Origin: Terriglobia bacterium
GTDB lineage: Bacteria; Acidobacteriota; Terriglobia; Terriglobales; Acidobacteriaceae
NCBI GenBank assembly: GCA_020073665.1
Contig: JAIQEU010000001.1
Location: forward strand, 62,001-126,000
Length of the DNA: 64,000 nucleotides
Reading direction: 5' to 3'
Under the pieces are notes generated by a model that saw nothing but the letters and a program-made list of their open reading frames with translations, had not been told where the DNA came from and ran no database searches. Made by a program: the position numbers and the translations under genes. The first letter of the stretch is position 1. Each line of letters opens with the position of its first letter. Positions 8,892 through 17,910 of this stretch are shown here, piece by piece.

Positions 8892-9012
8892 ACGGATTCT
8901 TTTCGCTCTAATGGGAACCAGCCCTCGGGGTCGTCGATAGAGTGACCACGTGCGACGACATCGAGGCGGGACCGCACTGAGGGCTGAGGACAGATTGCTA
9001 GAGGAGACTGGA

Positions 9013-11124
9013 ATGACTTACAAATTGATCCTGACGTTAGTGCTGCTAGGTTGCGTCGTGAGCTTTACTCAAGTCGGGACGGCAGCTACTGCCGACTTCT
9101 TCGCCGTGCCCTCCTATCCGGTAACGGCCGCGAATAGCATCGCGATCGGCGACTTCAACAACGATGGGATTACCGATGTCGCCATCGCCGGAGCCAGCAC
9201 GGTCAGCGTGCTGCTTGGCAATAAGAACGGCACGTTCCAGGCAGCAGTGAACTACACTCTGACTGCAAGTGCGGTGGCAATTGGCGCAGGTGACTTCAAC
9301 AATGACGGGCGACCGGACATTGCGGTGCTCACCGGCACCGGCAGCGTGGGAATGAATCTGCTGCTGGGCAACGGCGACGGCACCTTTCAGACCGCGCATT
9401 CGGTGTTCTTCCAGGGATTGCGGCGACTCGCTTTTGTGTTGGGGGACTTCAACAAAGACGGCGATCTCGACGTCGCCGTGGCCAACAACTTCGGCCATAA
9501 CATCAGCGTGTTGCTCGGGACTGGCACAGGCTCATTCCAGGCTGAGGTGAATTACAGCACCGGTTCGACGCGCAACGATGCGCCGAGTTCACTATCGCTG
9601 GGTGACGTGAACGGCGACGGCAAACTCGACTTGGTGGCCGGCGTCGCAGGCAGTGGCAAAACCTTCCTGGGCAACGGAGATGGGACTTTTCAGTCGCCGA
9701 TTGCCTTTACTAGTGGGGGGCTCAATTTGAGCCTGGCTGACCTGAACCTGGACGGAAAGCTGGACCTGGTCGAAACGAATGGGTTTGTCAACGCGTTGTT
9801 TGTTCAGCTGGGGAACGGCGATGGCACATTCCAGAGCGCGACTTCGTATACCGTCGACGGCCAATCATCCTCCACTCAGGCCGCAGTCGTCCTTGATCTC
9901 AGCGGCGATGGAAAGCCAGACGTGGCCATTGCAAGCCCGCTGGGAGAAGTCAGCGTGCTGCTGGGAAACGGAGATGGAACCTTGCAAGCTCCGGTTGTTT
10001 ACGGCGTGGGATTGGGCCCGGTGGGACTTTTGAGCGCGAAGTTCGGAGTGGGACAGAAACTGGGGTTAGCGGTGGCAGACGGTGGGCAATTAGTCAGCCT
10101 GGCGATCATCAACCGCGATGGCAGCTTGCAGGCCCCGCGCGTGACCCCGGTGCCGGCACCGCAATCGGCGGCAATCGGCGACATTAACAGTGACGGGAAA
10201 ATGGACGCCATCATCGGAAACGGAGGCGATGTGGACGTTCTCAACGGGAATGGAGACTCCACGTTCCAATCGCCCACCGTCTATTCCCTAGGCGTCGAGA
10301 TCGGCCCGATTGCCGTCGGCGACCTCAACGGTGACGGGAAACCCGACGTAGTCGTAGCCAGCACCAGCGCTACGGGCTCGGTCCTGGTTCTTCTGAACAA
10401 TGGCGACGGCACTCTAGGCTCGCCGGTCACGTACAGTGCGGGCAGGGATGCGGTCGGGATAGCCTTGGGCGACTTTAACGGCGACCACAAACTCGACATC
10501 GCCGTCACCAGCTTAAAGGACAACACCATCAGCATCCTGCTGAATAATGGCGATGGCAGCTTCCAGTCGGCAGTTCCAACGGGGACGGCGTTCGATTCGT
10601 TCGCCGTCACCCTGGCCGACTTCAATGGAGACGGCAAACTGGATGCCGCCGTCCAAGGCTCGACTTCGATTACCGACCTGCTTGGCAAAGGGGACGGTAC
10701 CTTCTCAACGGTCAAGAACTACAACGCTGGTCAATTCCTGAAAGACGTTCGCGCTGCTGACTTCACCGGCGATGGAAAGCCGGACCTGGTAGCGTCGGAC
10801 TACAACAGCAACGCGCTCGACGTTCTCTTGAACAAGGGAGACGGCACCTTCGGAGCCGCGGTTCCAGTTCCACTGGGAGTCACTCCTACTAAGCTTGAGG
10901 TGGGCGACTTCAATGGCGACGGCAAGCAGGACGTCGCTGTGGCAGGCAGGACCGTAATCCTGAACGGAAACGGCAACGGAACTTTCCAGGCACCCAGCAC
11001 ATTGAACTCTTGTGGCGGGAGTTTCGTGTTTGCAGCGAACTTTAATGCCGATGGCCGGCCGGACCTGCTGAACGTCTGCAGCCTGCAATTCATGGTGCTG
11101 CCGAACGCGGCGGGGCCACACTAG
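9013..11124 (+). CDS. Secreted FG-GAP/VCBS repeat protein (copy 2)
   Basis: Exported protein of 703 residues, paralogue of the preceding gene. It has a signal peptide (MTYKLILTLVLLGCVVS...), FG-GAP repeats with calcium loops (GDFNNDGITD, GDFNKDGDLD, GDLNGDGKPD) along its whole length, and the same LPNAAGPH terminus. The gap of 121 bases and the good GAGGAG site before the ATG at 9013 suggest separate translation but possible co-transcription. Synonymous differences between the copies are plentiful, so the duplication is not recent. Role unknown; binding to surfaces or polysaccharides is inferred from the fold only. A strong bidirectional terminator follows at 11154. Confidence 0.88.
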   Translation: MTYKLILTLVLLGCVVSFTQVGTAATADFFAVPSYPVTAANSIAIGDFNNDGITDVAIAGASTVSVLLGNKNGTFQAAVNYTLTASAVAIGAGDFNNDGRPDIAVLTGTGSVGMNLLLGNGDGTFQTAHSVFFQGLRRLAFVLGDFNKDGDLDVAVANNFGHNISVLLGTGTGSFQAEVNYSTGSTRNDAPSSLSLGDVNGDGKLDLVAGVAGSGKTFLGNGDGTFQSPIAFTSGGLNLSLADLNLDGKLDLVETNGFVNALFVQLGNGDGTFQSATSYTVDGQSSSTQAAVVLDLSGDGKPDVAIASPLGEVSVLLGNGDGTLQAPVVYGVGLGPVGLLSAKFGVGQKLGLAVADGGQLVSLAIINRDGSLQAPRVTPVPAPQSAAIGDINSDGKMDAIIGNGGDVDVLNGNGDSTFQSPTVYSLGVEIGPIAVGDLNGDGKPDVVVASTSATGSVLVLLNNGDGTLGSPVTYSAGRDAVGIALGDFNGDHKLDIAVTSLKDNTISILLNNGDGSFQSAVPTGTAFDSFAVTLADFNGDGKLDAAVQGSTSITDLLGKGDGTFSTVKNYNAGQFLKDVRAADFTGDGKPDLVASDYNSNALDVLLNKGDGTFGAAVPVPLGVTPTKLEVGDFNGDGKQDVAVAGRTVILNGNGNGTFQAPSTLNSCGGSFVFAANFNADGRPDLLNVCSLQFMVLPNAAGPH

Positions 11125-11153
11125 GGCGCTCGCTTCGAACAATTGCGACCATG

Positions 11154-11188
11154 AAATGGGGCGGGCCAATATGGCCCGCCCCATTTTT
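11154..11188. terminator. Bidirectional terminator between convergent genes
   Basis: A perfect 15-bp stem (AAATGGGGCGGGCCA with its complement) closes on an ATA loop and ends in TTTTT on the plus strand. It separates the FG-GAP pair from the convergent SBBP gene; on the minus strand the trailing T run is short (ATTTCAT). Confidence 0.9.
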
Positions 11189-11205
11189 GTCTCCGTAGAT
11201 CTTGG

Positions 11206-14200
11206 CTACTTCACTACCAGCTGCACCGTCGCACTGTGAGGCACGGTTCCGGAAGTGGCAGTGATAGTGATGGGATACGTTCCCGCCGGCGTGCCGCTGA
11301 TGGGCACCGCAGCGGTGCTGCTGGTGCCGCATCCCGCCTGCAGCATCAGTAAGGCCAGGAACCCGCCCAGAACCAGGCCGCCCAGGAGTCGGCGCTTGCG
11401 CGACATTTTTCTGCCAATCCCCACGCCCAGCAGCGCCAATCCTGAAACTGGCAGCCAGGCAGCCGACAGCGGGCCGAGCGGACCCCCATGTTGAAACAAG
11501 CTAGCAACTGGGGTCGGACGCACCGTCGTGTTGATGTTCAAGGTAGTGCTGACCGCTCCATTGTCGAGGTTGGTGAATGTCCTCGTAGTGAAGTTACAGG
11601 TCGCCCCCGTCGGAGCGCCAGTACAGGAGAGGCCGACCGAGTTCGGGAAGGGTGTGGCAGTCGGTGTAATCATTACCTGGTAGGTGGCCGGCTTGCCCGC
11701 ATCCACGGTGACGCTCGACGGAGCCGGTGGCGGAGTTAGAGAGAAATCATTCACCGTGGCACTGGAACTGGCCGACACGGCGAACGCCGAACCGGCCACC
11801 GTAACCTGGCCGCTGTTGCCCACCGTAGGCCCCACCGTCGGTGTCACCAGGACCGTGATGGTCGCAATACCGCCGCCGTTCAAGGTCCCAATGTTGCAAA
11901 GTACTGTGCCTCCGTTGGCCGCACTGCAAGTGCCCGGCGATGCAGTGGGTGTGGATACCAGTGTGGAGCCGCTTGCGGCCAGGATGTCAGTAAAGCTGAC
12001 GCCCGAAACCGCGTCCCCATTGTTGGTGATGGTGTATTTGAAGGTCACCTCGTTGCCAACGCCAACCGTCACTGGGGCGGCTGGCGACGGGGTTACGGTA
12101 AGCGCCAGGTTCACGCTCGGTCCCAGCTTGGTGACGAAGGCATCGCTGCCGCCGCTCGGCGACGGCTGAAACGGATTGAGGGTGGGGAAATTGCCCGAAG
12201 CAGTCTCGCCGGCAAGGTAGGTGTTACTGCGGGAATCAAGCGCGATGCCGGTACCACTATCTGCGCCGCTGCCGCCCAGGTAAGTGGAGAAGTGACCCGA
12301 TGCGGTGTTGGTGGTTGCGGTGGTATCGATGCGCGCGGCAAAAGCGTCGGTAGGGCCTCCACCAAACCCCGCCTGCACGCTGGTGTTATTCAACAAATGA
12401 AAGTCGTTGGAGGCAGTCGAGCCGGTGATGCGCGCCCCCTGGTTTGGATCTACTACGATGCTGTAGCCAATGTCGTCCGCAGAACCGCCCAGGTACGAGA
12501 AGTAAACCAGCGGCACATTGGTCGTAGTGCAAGACACGCCCACGCAGGGAGGCGTGAACTTGGCGACAAAGGCGTCCTTTGCCGTCACGCCCGCAGGACA
12601 AGCCGTAGCCAACGCGCTGGCGGAATCCAGGCAGGGCTGGAATGGAACCACGGTGGTGGGATACACCGGGTCGCGAACCACAATCGTAGCCGAAGTTACA
12701 TCGGGCGACGTGGTAGAACCGGTGATGTAGACATCAAGGCTGCCATCCACGGCGATGCCGTAGCCGACGTCGTCTCCAGTCCCGCCCAGGTAAGTCAAGA
12801 ACAATTCCTGCGCCGATGAGGCCTTGGTGAGGTCAAAGCGTCCGGCAATGGCATGCCGGCAGTTGGGGAAACTCGCGCCGCATGAAATAAAGGTCTGCGA
12901 CGAGTTCAAGCCCATGTCCGCGTATGTGGTTCCTCCGGTGACGAAGACGTTGGAGGTATTGGCATCCACAAAGATGCCGCCGCCGACTGCCTCGCCGGGT
13001 GCTCCGAGCAAGGTTACAGCTCCGCCGAGGTAAGTGGAGTAGGCCAGACTGTTTGCTGAACTGGTGGCCACCGGATCCAGCTTGGTGATGAAGAACTGGC
13101 TGGCCGCCTTGGGCATGAGTTGAAATGCGGTCGCGGTGGTCGGAAAGTCGGTGGATGTGGTTGTCCCCGTAAGGTACATCTTGGCGTGGAAATCCAGGGC
13201 CAACCCGCTCGCCGTGTCCACACCGTCGCCGCCGAGATAGGTGGAATACAGAAGCGCGCTGCCATCGGGCGACAACTCGCTGGCAAAAACATGATTGGCC
13301 GCGGTGAGCGGGCCAACCTGCGGAGCATTCGCCGGAGTTACAGGAAAATCGGTGTTTGACAGGGTATTCCCTGCCACGTAAACATCGCTGGCCGCGTCCA
13401 CGGCCAACCCGGCAGTGGTGTCATCGAGACTGCCGCCCAGGTAGGTCGAGAACAGGATGGTCGATCCAGTCGGATCGAGCTTGGTGACGAACACATCGGC
13501 CCCACCCTTGAGCGCGGACTGGTACGGCAGCGGCCCCGTGGCGGGCGGAACCGGCGGCGGGGTCAGCGGGAAATCCGTGGAGGTAGTCGGACCGGCGACA
13601 TAGATGTTGAAAGCGGAATCTACCGCAATCGCAGGACAGCCCGAGGCGGTCACGCCGGTGATGGCCAGGCAACCTTCGTTGGCGTTGCCGCCGAGGTAGC
13701 TCGAGTAGGTCAGCACCGGATCGATCACCAGCTCGCGGCTGCGATCGTAGGCGCCAACCTCAAATCCAACCTGATCTTTTCCTCGGAGCGCGAAATGTCC
13801 CCGTACCGGCCGCTGCACGTCGCCAAACTTCTGGTACACGCGCGGCGCCTTCAGGCGGACATCGCCGTCGCGGCTGGCCAGCACCAGGTTGCCTTGAGCG
13901 TCGAGCTGCAGCGGCTCCGACCCCCGAAATTTCAGCGCCACCTGCGCCGGATCGGCGCCCGGAGCGACTTCAAAGTCGTATTCCAGCTGTCCCTGGTTGC
14001 CGTAGTAAACCAGATCGATCCCGGGATAAACCTGCTGGTACCGCACTCGCGCGAACTGCGGCACATTGCGATGCCACTTCGCCGGGTCGTTGCCGATGAA
14101 GTAGTTGCTCTTGCCGGGGAGCACGTCAGTACCTGTCACAACAGGGCTTGGACTTGCACCGACCAGCCCCATCGTGAGCACCGATGTCTTCCTGGCTGAC

Positions 14201-14556
14201 GACTGACGACCGACCGTTGACGATTGCAGCGCCAGCACGGCTTCCTCGCCCGTCAGGAACAACCCGTAGCCGCTGCCGCGCGCCAGGAATTTCACCCGGG
14301 GATCACTTTGTCCCTGGTTGCGCTCAAAGGCCAGCGGCAGGCGGCTGAAGTCAGTCCGAATCTGCGGAATTCCGCTCGCGGAAGGGTTCCGTTGGGAAGG
14401 CAACGCCGAGGCCGATTGGTTCCCGGGGCCCGCGGGGCGCACCTGACTGCTGGACCCCAGCACCAGGGCCACCGCCGTAAACACCAGTATCGCGCCCACC
14501 ACCAGCGCGCCGCTCCGCGAACCACCTGATCCCAACCCACGGTAATTCAATTTCAC
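11206..14556 (-). CDS. SBBP-repeat beta-propeller protein with DUF11-type domain
   Basis: Very large exported or membrane-anchored protein (about 1116 residues). An N-terminal hydrophobic segment (GALVVGAILVFTAVALVLG) is followed by an Acidobacteria-typical region (LPLAFERNQGQSDPRVKFLARG). Then come about nine SBBP beta-propeller repeats with the motif YSTYLGG and phrases such as GIAVDGSLDVYITGST. After these are a DUF11/CARDB-like beta-sandwich (VTPSPAAPVTVGVGNEVTF) and a putative second membrane segment plus a Cys near the C-terminus (LALLMLQAGCG). Start: a GTG at 14556 (or TTG at 14550) lies just after GGAGGAG; the frame is open to 14652 but without such a site. Function unknown; surface structural or carbohydrate-binding role is inferred. 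Confidence 0.85.
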   Translation of the reverse strand: MKLNYRGLGSGGSRSGALVVGAILVFTAVALVLGSSSQVRPAGPGNQSASALPSQRNPSASGIPQIRTDFSRLPLAFERNQGQSDPRVKFLARGSGYGLFLTGEEAVLALQSSTVGRQSSARKTSVLTMGLVGASPSPVVTGTDVLPGKSNYFIGNDPAKWHRNVPQFARVRYQQVYPGIDLVYYGNQGQLEYDFEVAPGADPAQVALKFRGSEPLQLDAQGNLVLASRDGDVRLKAPRVYQKFGDVQRPVRGHFALRGKDQVGFEVGAYDRSRELVIDPVLTYSSYLGGNANEGCLAITGVTASGCPAIAVDSAFNIYVAGPTTSTDFPLTPPPVPPATGPLPYQSALKGGADVFVTKLDPTGSTILFSTYLGGSLDDTTAGLAVDAASDVYVAGNTLSNTDFPVTPANAPQVGPLTAANHVFASELSPDGSALLYSTYLGGDGVDTASGLALDFHAKMYLTGTTTSTDFPTTATAFQLMPKAASQFFITKLDPVATSSANSLAYSTYLGGAVTLLGAPGEAVGGGIFVDANTSNVFVTGGTTYADMGLNSSQTFISCGASFPNCRHAIAGRFDLTKASSAQELFLTYLGGTGDDVGYGIAVDGSLDVYITGSTTSPDVTSATIVVRDPVYPTTVVPFQPCLDSASALATACPAGVTAKDAFVAKFTPPCVGVSCTTTNVPLVYFSYLGGSADDIGYSIVVDPNQGARITGSTASNDFHLLNNTSVQAGFGGGPTDAFAARIDTTATTNTASGHFSTYLGGSGADSGTGIALDSRSNTYLAGETASGNFPTLNPFQPSPSGGSDAFVTKLGPSVNLALTVTPSPAAPVTVGVGNEVTFKYTITNNGDAVSGVSFTDILAASGSTLVSTPTASPGTCSAANGGTVLCNIGTLNGGGIATITVLVTPTVGPTVGNSGQVTVAGSAFAVSASSSATVNDFSLTPPPAPSSVTVDAGKPATYQVMITPTATPFPNSVGLSCTGAPTGATCNFTTRTFTNLDNGAVSTTLNINTTVRPTPVASLFQHGGPLGPLSAAWLPVSGLALLGVGIGRKMSRKRRLLGGLVLGGFLALLMLQAGCGTSSTAAVPISGTPAGTYPITITATSGTVPHSATVQLVVK

Positions 14557-15242
14557 TAGCTCCTCCGAGTTCCCGATTTCCTGGAAGGAAGAAAAAACGG
14601 GGCACAAACAAAAATCCGGCTCGCGCAGGCGCATCGTCCTGCGAATGGTCACCAGAAATGGGTGAAAAAATTAAGTAACTACTTAAACATCTGACGGATA
14701 GCCTGTCAAGCCGCGCCCCGGCCTGAGCCCTGACTCGCACCGGTCCGTCTTGGTCAGATGCATCCGACCGCAGGCCGAGATGCCGAACATCGCCCGAAAG
14801 GGTCAGAAACATGAACCAACGCAAGCGCCCTGACGCTCTCACTTCGCAGAATTTCTGCAAATCATTTCAGCCGGTGCTGCGCTCGCTGATTCTCGGAGCC
14901 TGACAAGTCCTTTGTTTCGATTCCGCAAAACGCCTTTGGACAATCCCCTGGTCTGGCAGCACGATTGCTCTTTCTGTAGCGGCCCTTCTCTGCTCGTTTG
15001 TGGCTCTCCTCCGGTGCCCTCCCCAAGATTCCCTGGGCTGCCCAACTCGGATGCGTCCAGCAGGACCGGTTAACCGAGTCAGTTCCCAGCGATTTTGCGC
15101 TTGCAAACTGCTGACAAGTAAGTAATTCTGGGAAAAAGGGTGCACGGTTTTTCATAGTCACAAAGACGTCTCCGGGGCGTTGTGGGAAATGCCGGGTGTT
15201 GCGCAAAGCTGGATTACGATGCTGTTAGGAAGCGAAACCGAT
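14557..15242. other. Divergent intergenic region
   Basis: Nearly 690 bases between the SBBP gene and a PilZ gene. It holds the promoter/operator at 14671-14709. An open frame at 14862-15206 (minus) has a scrambled, Arg/Pro-rich composition and no ribosome binding site, so it is not annotated. Confidence 0.5.
14671..14709 (-). promoter_or_regulatory. Promoter with 16-bp palindrome over the -10
   Basis: On the minus strand TTGACA (14709-14704) is followed after 17 bases by TTAAGT, with a TG one base upstream as in extended -10 promoters. The -10 is the first half of a perfect palindrome, TTAAGTA-AC-TACTTAA (14671-14686 on the plus strand). It is well placed to drive the SBBP gene about 115 bases away, with a dimeric repressor able to block the -10. 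Confidence 0.6.
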
Positions 15243-15608
15243 ATGCTGCAGACACCGCAGGAACGACGCACCATGCGACGTTTCGATATGCGCCTGCCGG
15301 CATCCGTAAAAGTCGCCGGCACTGCCACCGATGAGTTGCTCACCGAGACCCAGAACGTCAGCGCGCGCGGCGTCTTCTTTTATCTCGACCGCTCGCTGGA
15401 CGAAGGCTCGCGGATCGAGGTGACCCTGACTTTCCCGCCTCACGTCACTCTGACCGATTCAGTACGCGTGAGATTTACCGCGCGCGTGGTGCGAGTAGAG
15501 GATCCCCTCCCCGCTTCCCGCATTGGCGTGGCCGCGCTGATCGAGGAATACGAATTCCTGCGTTCAGCTCCCGGGCCGGATTTTCTGAGCGATTGGAAGA
15601 GCAACTAG
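15243..15608 (+). CDS. PilZ-domain protein
   Basis: Cytoplasmic protein of about 121 residues with the PilZ signature: ERRTMRRFDMRLPASVKV (basic RxxxR box) and later TQNVSARGVFFYLD (N/DxSxxG). These residues bind cyclic di-GMP in characterised PilZ proteins. The ATG at 15243 was chosen because it follows AGGAAGCG and begins close to the domain; a TTG at 15180 and an ATG at 15219 are alternatives in the same frame. It lies next to the ccm operon but on the opposite strand (convergent), so a functional link is unlikely. Confidence 0.82.
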   Translation: MLQTPQERRTMRRFDMRLPASVKVAGTATDELLTETQNVSARGVFFYLDRSLDEGSRIEVTLTFPPHVTLTDSVRVRFTARVVRVEDPLPASRIGVAALIEEYEFLRSAPGPDFLSDWKSN

Positions 15609-15619
15609 CGGCGGCACCT

Positions 15620-15736
15620 CTACTTCTTCAGTTCCTGAATTTCTTTCCGCAGGCGTGAATAGCGCCGGGCCAGGCTTCCAAGGTAGAGAATGTGGATGAT
15701 CCAGGTAGCGGCATAGGCGGCGTAGAGGTAGGTCAT
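15620..15736 (-). CDS. ccmD: CcmD-like haem exporter small subunit
   Basis: A 38-residue protein that is easily missed: one membrane helix (YLYAAYAATWIIHILYLGSLA) followed by a highly charged tail (RRYSRLRKEIQELKK), the CcmD layout. CcmD helps release holo-CcmE from CcmABC during cytochrome c maturation. Its ATG overlaps the ccmC stop in a 4-base ATGA, as do the other genes of the operon. A longer frame from 15826 lies wholly within ccmC and is not a better start. Confidence 0.85.
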   Translation of the reverse strand: MTYLYAAYAATWIIHILYLGSLARRYSRLRKEIQELKK

Positions 15737-16422
15737 CGCGCACTCCTGGGTAACGCCAAGTCTTCCATTGCCTGGGCCTCTTCCACTTCCCGCTTTACTA
15801 CTTCCAGCCGGTAGCGCGACCAGCACACCACAAAGGCAAAGAACAGAAACGCCAGCCAGTTGATCAACAGCACACGGCCCATGCGCGGATCAAGCGATCC
15901 GCCGCCGCCAATCACAGGCGAGGGATGCTGGGTGCGGAAAAACCAGATCGAGAAGTACACAAAGGGAACGCACAAGGCACCGAAGACTGAGAGCGTGGCG
16001 GCCAGCATCGCCGTCTGTCCGCTCGAAGAAAAGCGGCGCAGCATCAGGTAGCTGACGTAGATGAGCCACATGATCAGCGTCGAGGTCAGGCGCATGTCCC
16101 AGGTCCACCAGATGCCCCACACCGGGCGCGCCCAGATCGGACCAGTCACCAGCACCACGGTGCAGAACACCACGCCGACTTCCGCCGAGACCAGGGCAAC
16201 GATGTCGGCTTTCACGCTGCGCCGGAAAAGGTAAATGACGGAGGCTACCAGGTTGATGGTGAAGAGCAGGAACGCGGTCCAGGCTGAGGGCACATGATAG
16301 TAGAAGATGCGCTGTACATCGCCCATGGTCGCTTCAGTCGGAGCAACTTCCAGCGCCTGGTACAGGGCATAGCTCAGTAGTACCGCGGTCACCACACAGA
16401 GGATGGGGAAGACCTTTTTCAT
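15733..16422 (-). CDS. ccmC: Cytochrome c maturation protein CcmC
   Basis: Integral membrane protein of 229 residues with six predicted helices. The haem-handling WWD domain shows GPIWARPVWGIWWTWDMRLT, and a conserved His lies in YYHVPSAW. CcmC loads haem onto CcmE at the outer face of the inner membrane. The operon is ccmE-ccmA-ccmB-ccmC-ccmD with 4-base overlaps at both of its own ends. ccmF and ccmH are not in the window and must lie elsewhere. Confidence 0.95.
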   Translation of the reverse strand: MKKVFPILCVVTAVLLSYALYQALEVAPTEATMGDVQRIFYYHVPSAWTAFLLFTINLVASVIYLFRRSVKADIVALVSAEVGVVFCTVVLVTGPIWARPVWGIWWTWDMRLTSTLIMWLIYVSYLMLRRFSSSGQTAMLAATLSVFGALCVPFVYFSIWFFRTQHPSPVIGGGGSLDPRMGRVLLINWLAFLFFAFVVCWSRYRLEVVKREVEEAQAMEDLALPRSAR

Positions 16423-17084
16423 TCTGCGTTCAAAACGATCTCAAATAAGAACAGGCAACCCGTAGTAAACACCACATCGTAGGCCGCAAGCAATACAATC
16501 CAGAATTTTGCCGAGTATTCGCCGGTCAAAATGGAACTGGTGGCCTCGACCATGGCCAGCACTGCCGGAATGGAAATGGGAAACAGCAGCAGCGGCAACA
16601 TGATCTCGCGGCTGCGGGTGCGCAGCGACATGGCGGCGAAGAACGTGCCATTCACCACCAGCGCCCACGTCCCCAGCGCCCCGACGATCGGCAACTGCCA
16701 GGCCGGGCCTAGTGCGCGCAGGTTGTAAAAAATTATGAACAGCGGCGTCATCAGCGCTTCCAGCACGATGACAAAAATGAAGTTTCCGAATGCCTTCGCC
16801 AGGAACAAGGCGTTGGCGGGCGCGGGAGAAACCCGGTAAGCATCGAGTACCTGGTTGCGCAATTCCCTTGCCCAGGTCTGGTTCAACGCCACCACGGCGG
16901 CGAAGAGGAAGGCGACCCATACCAGCCCTCCGGCGATGTGCCGCGACTCTTCGGCCGTGGGATCGAACGAGAAGCTGAAAATCACCACCACCAGCAGGGC
17001 AAAGAACAGCATGGAATTGATGGCGTCTTTCGAACGCCATTCCAGGCGCAGGTCCTTGGCCAGAGTGGCGCGGGTCAGGCTCAT
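16419..17084 (-). CDS. ccmB: Cytochrome c maturation permease CcmB
   Basis: Integral membrane protein of 221 residues with about six hydrophobic segments. It is the permease subunit partner of the CcmA ATPase in haem/CcmE processing. The frame is open much further upstream, but the ATG at 17084 overlaps the ccmA stop by 4 bases and begins MSLTRATLAKDLRLEWRSKD, the usual CcmB N-terminus; the upstream residues are out-of-frame ccmA. The downstream end overlaps ccmC by 4 bases. Confidence 0.93.
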   Translation of the reverse strand: MSLTRATLAKDLRLEWRSKDAINSMLFFALLVVVIFSFSFDPTAEESRHIAGGLVWVAFLFAAVVALNQTWARELRNQVLDAYRVSPAPANALFLAKAFGNFIFVIVLEALMTPLFIIFYNLRALGPAWQLPIVGALGTWALVVNGTFFAAMSLRTRSREIMLPLLLFPISIPAVLAMVEATSSILTGEYSAKFWIVLLAAYDVVFTTGCLFLFEIVLNAE

Positions 17085-17812
17085 CGCGCCTCCGTGCTGC
17101 TGGCAGGTGATTGTCCGGGGACGGGCGATTCGCCCGGCCTGTGCAACCCTGGAGTCCGATCCACAATCTGCCCCGCTTCCATCCACACAAACTCGTCGGC
17201 CGCGCCCTCGAGCAACGTGGCCTGGTGGGTAACCACGAAAATAGTTTTGCCTCCATCCCGCATCTGCTTCAGCAGGCCAACCATCTCGCGCGCGGAGCGG
17301 ACGTCCACATTGGAAAAAGGTTCGTCGAGCAGCAGGATTGCGGGATCGTGCAGCAGGGCGCGCGCCAGCGACATCCGCTGCCGCATGCCCTGCGAATATT
17401 GCCCGACGGGGCGGGCGAGCTCGGGATCGAGTTTCACCGCGCGGATGGCCGCGGCGCAACGCTGGTCATCCGCAATTCCGTAGAGCCGTGCGAAGTAGCG
17501 CAGGTTCTCCATCCCGCTCATCTCGTCATAGAGCAGCGACGGATGCGCCATGTAGCCATATTGCTGGCACACCTTGCGCAGATCCTTCGAGCCCAGCATG
17601 GAAACGCTTCCCCGCGTAGGCCGGTTCAGCCCGGCCAAGGTGCGCAGCAGCGTGGTCTTGCCGGCCCCGTTGTCGCCCAGGATGGCGTAGAGGCGACCGG
17701 CATCAAAGCTGGCGTCCACGCCGCGCAAGGCCGCAAAACGCCCAAATTGCTTGATGAGACCAGTAACCACGATGATCGGGGAACCACTCGGCGCGGTTTG
17801 GGTAGAAGTCAC
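17081..17812 (-). CDS. ccmA: Cytochrome c maturation ATPase CcmA
   Basis: ABC-type ATPase of 243 residues that powers release of haem-loaded CcmE. Walker A is GDNGAGKTT, the signature region YSQGMRQRMSLARALL, Walker B AILLLDEPFSNVD, and the switch His lies in VVTHQ. The extra C-terminal segment (PGLHRPGESPVPGQSPASS) falls on a REP-like palindrome (CGGGCG-ATT-CGCCCG near 17124-17138), so the tail may be a recent extension. Position and overlaps with ccmB make the assignment firm. Confidence 0.94.
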   Translation of the reverse strand: MTSTQTAPSGSPIIVVTGLIKQFGRFAALRGVDASFDAGRLYAILGDNGAGKTTLLRTLAGLNRPTRGSVSMLGSKDLRKVCQQYGYMAHPSLLYDEMSGMENLRYFARLYGIADDQRCAAAIRAVKLDPELARPVGQYSQGMRQRMSLARALLHDPAILLLDEPFSNVDVRSAREMVGLLKQMRDGGKTIFVVTHQATLLEGAADEFVWMEAGQIVDRTPGLHRPGESPVPGQSPASSTEAR

Positions 17813-17880
17813 GGGTGATGGGAGATGAAAATGTCGTCACGGGGAAGATAGCCGAAGCGCTGCCCGAAGTCGAGGAGAAG

Positions 17881-17902
17881 GTAGCACCGGCGGGACGCCG
17901 GT
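17881..17902 (+). repeat. GTAG-REP palindrome
   Basis: A GTAG foot (17881-17884) precedes a hairpin ACCGGCG-GGA-CGCCGGT (17886-17902). It lies in the gap between ccmE and ccmA. It belongs to the GTAG-footed palindromes also found near 18473, 18541 and 39547. Confidence 0.6.
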
Positions 17903-17910
17903 TACGAAGA

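Noticed and set aside
14862-15206. 114-codon minus-strand frame between SBBP and PilZ genes
   Set aside because: Odd composition, no ribosome binding site and no family resemblance.
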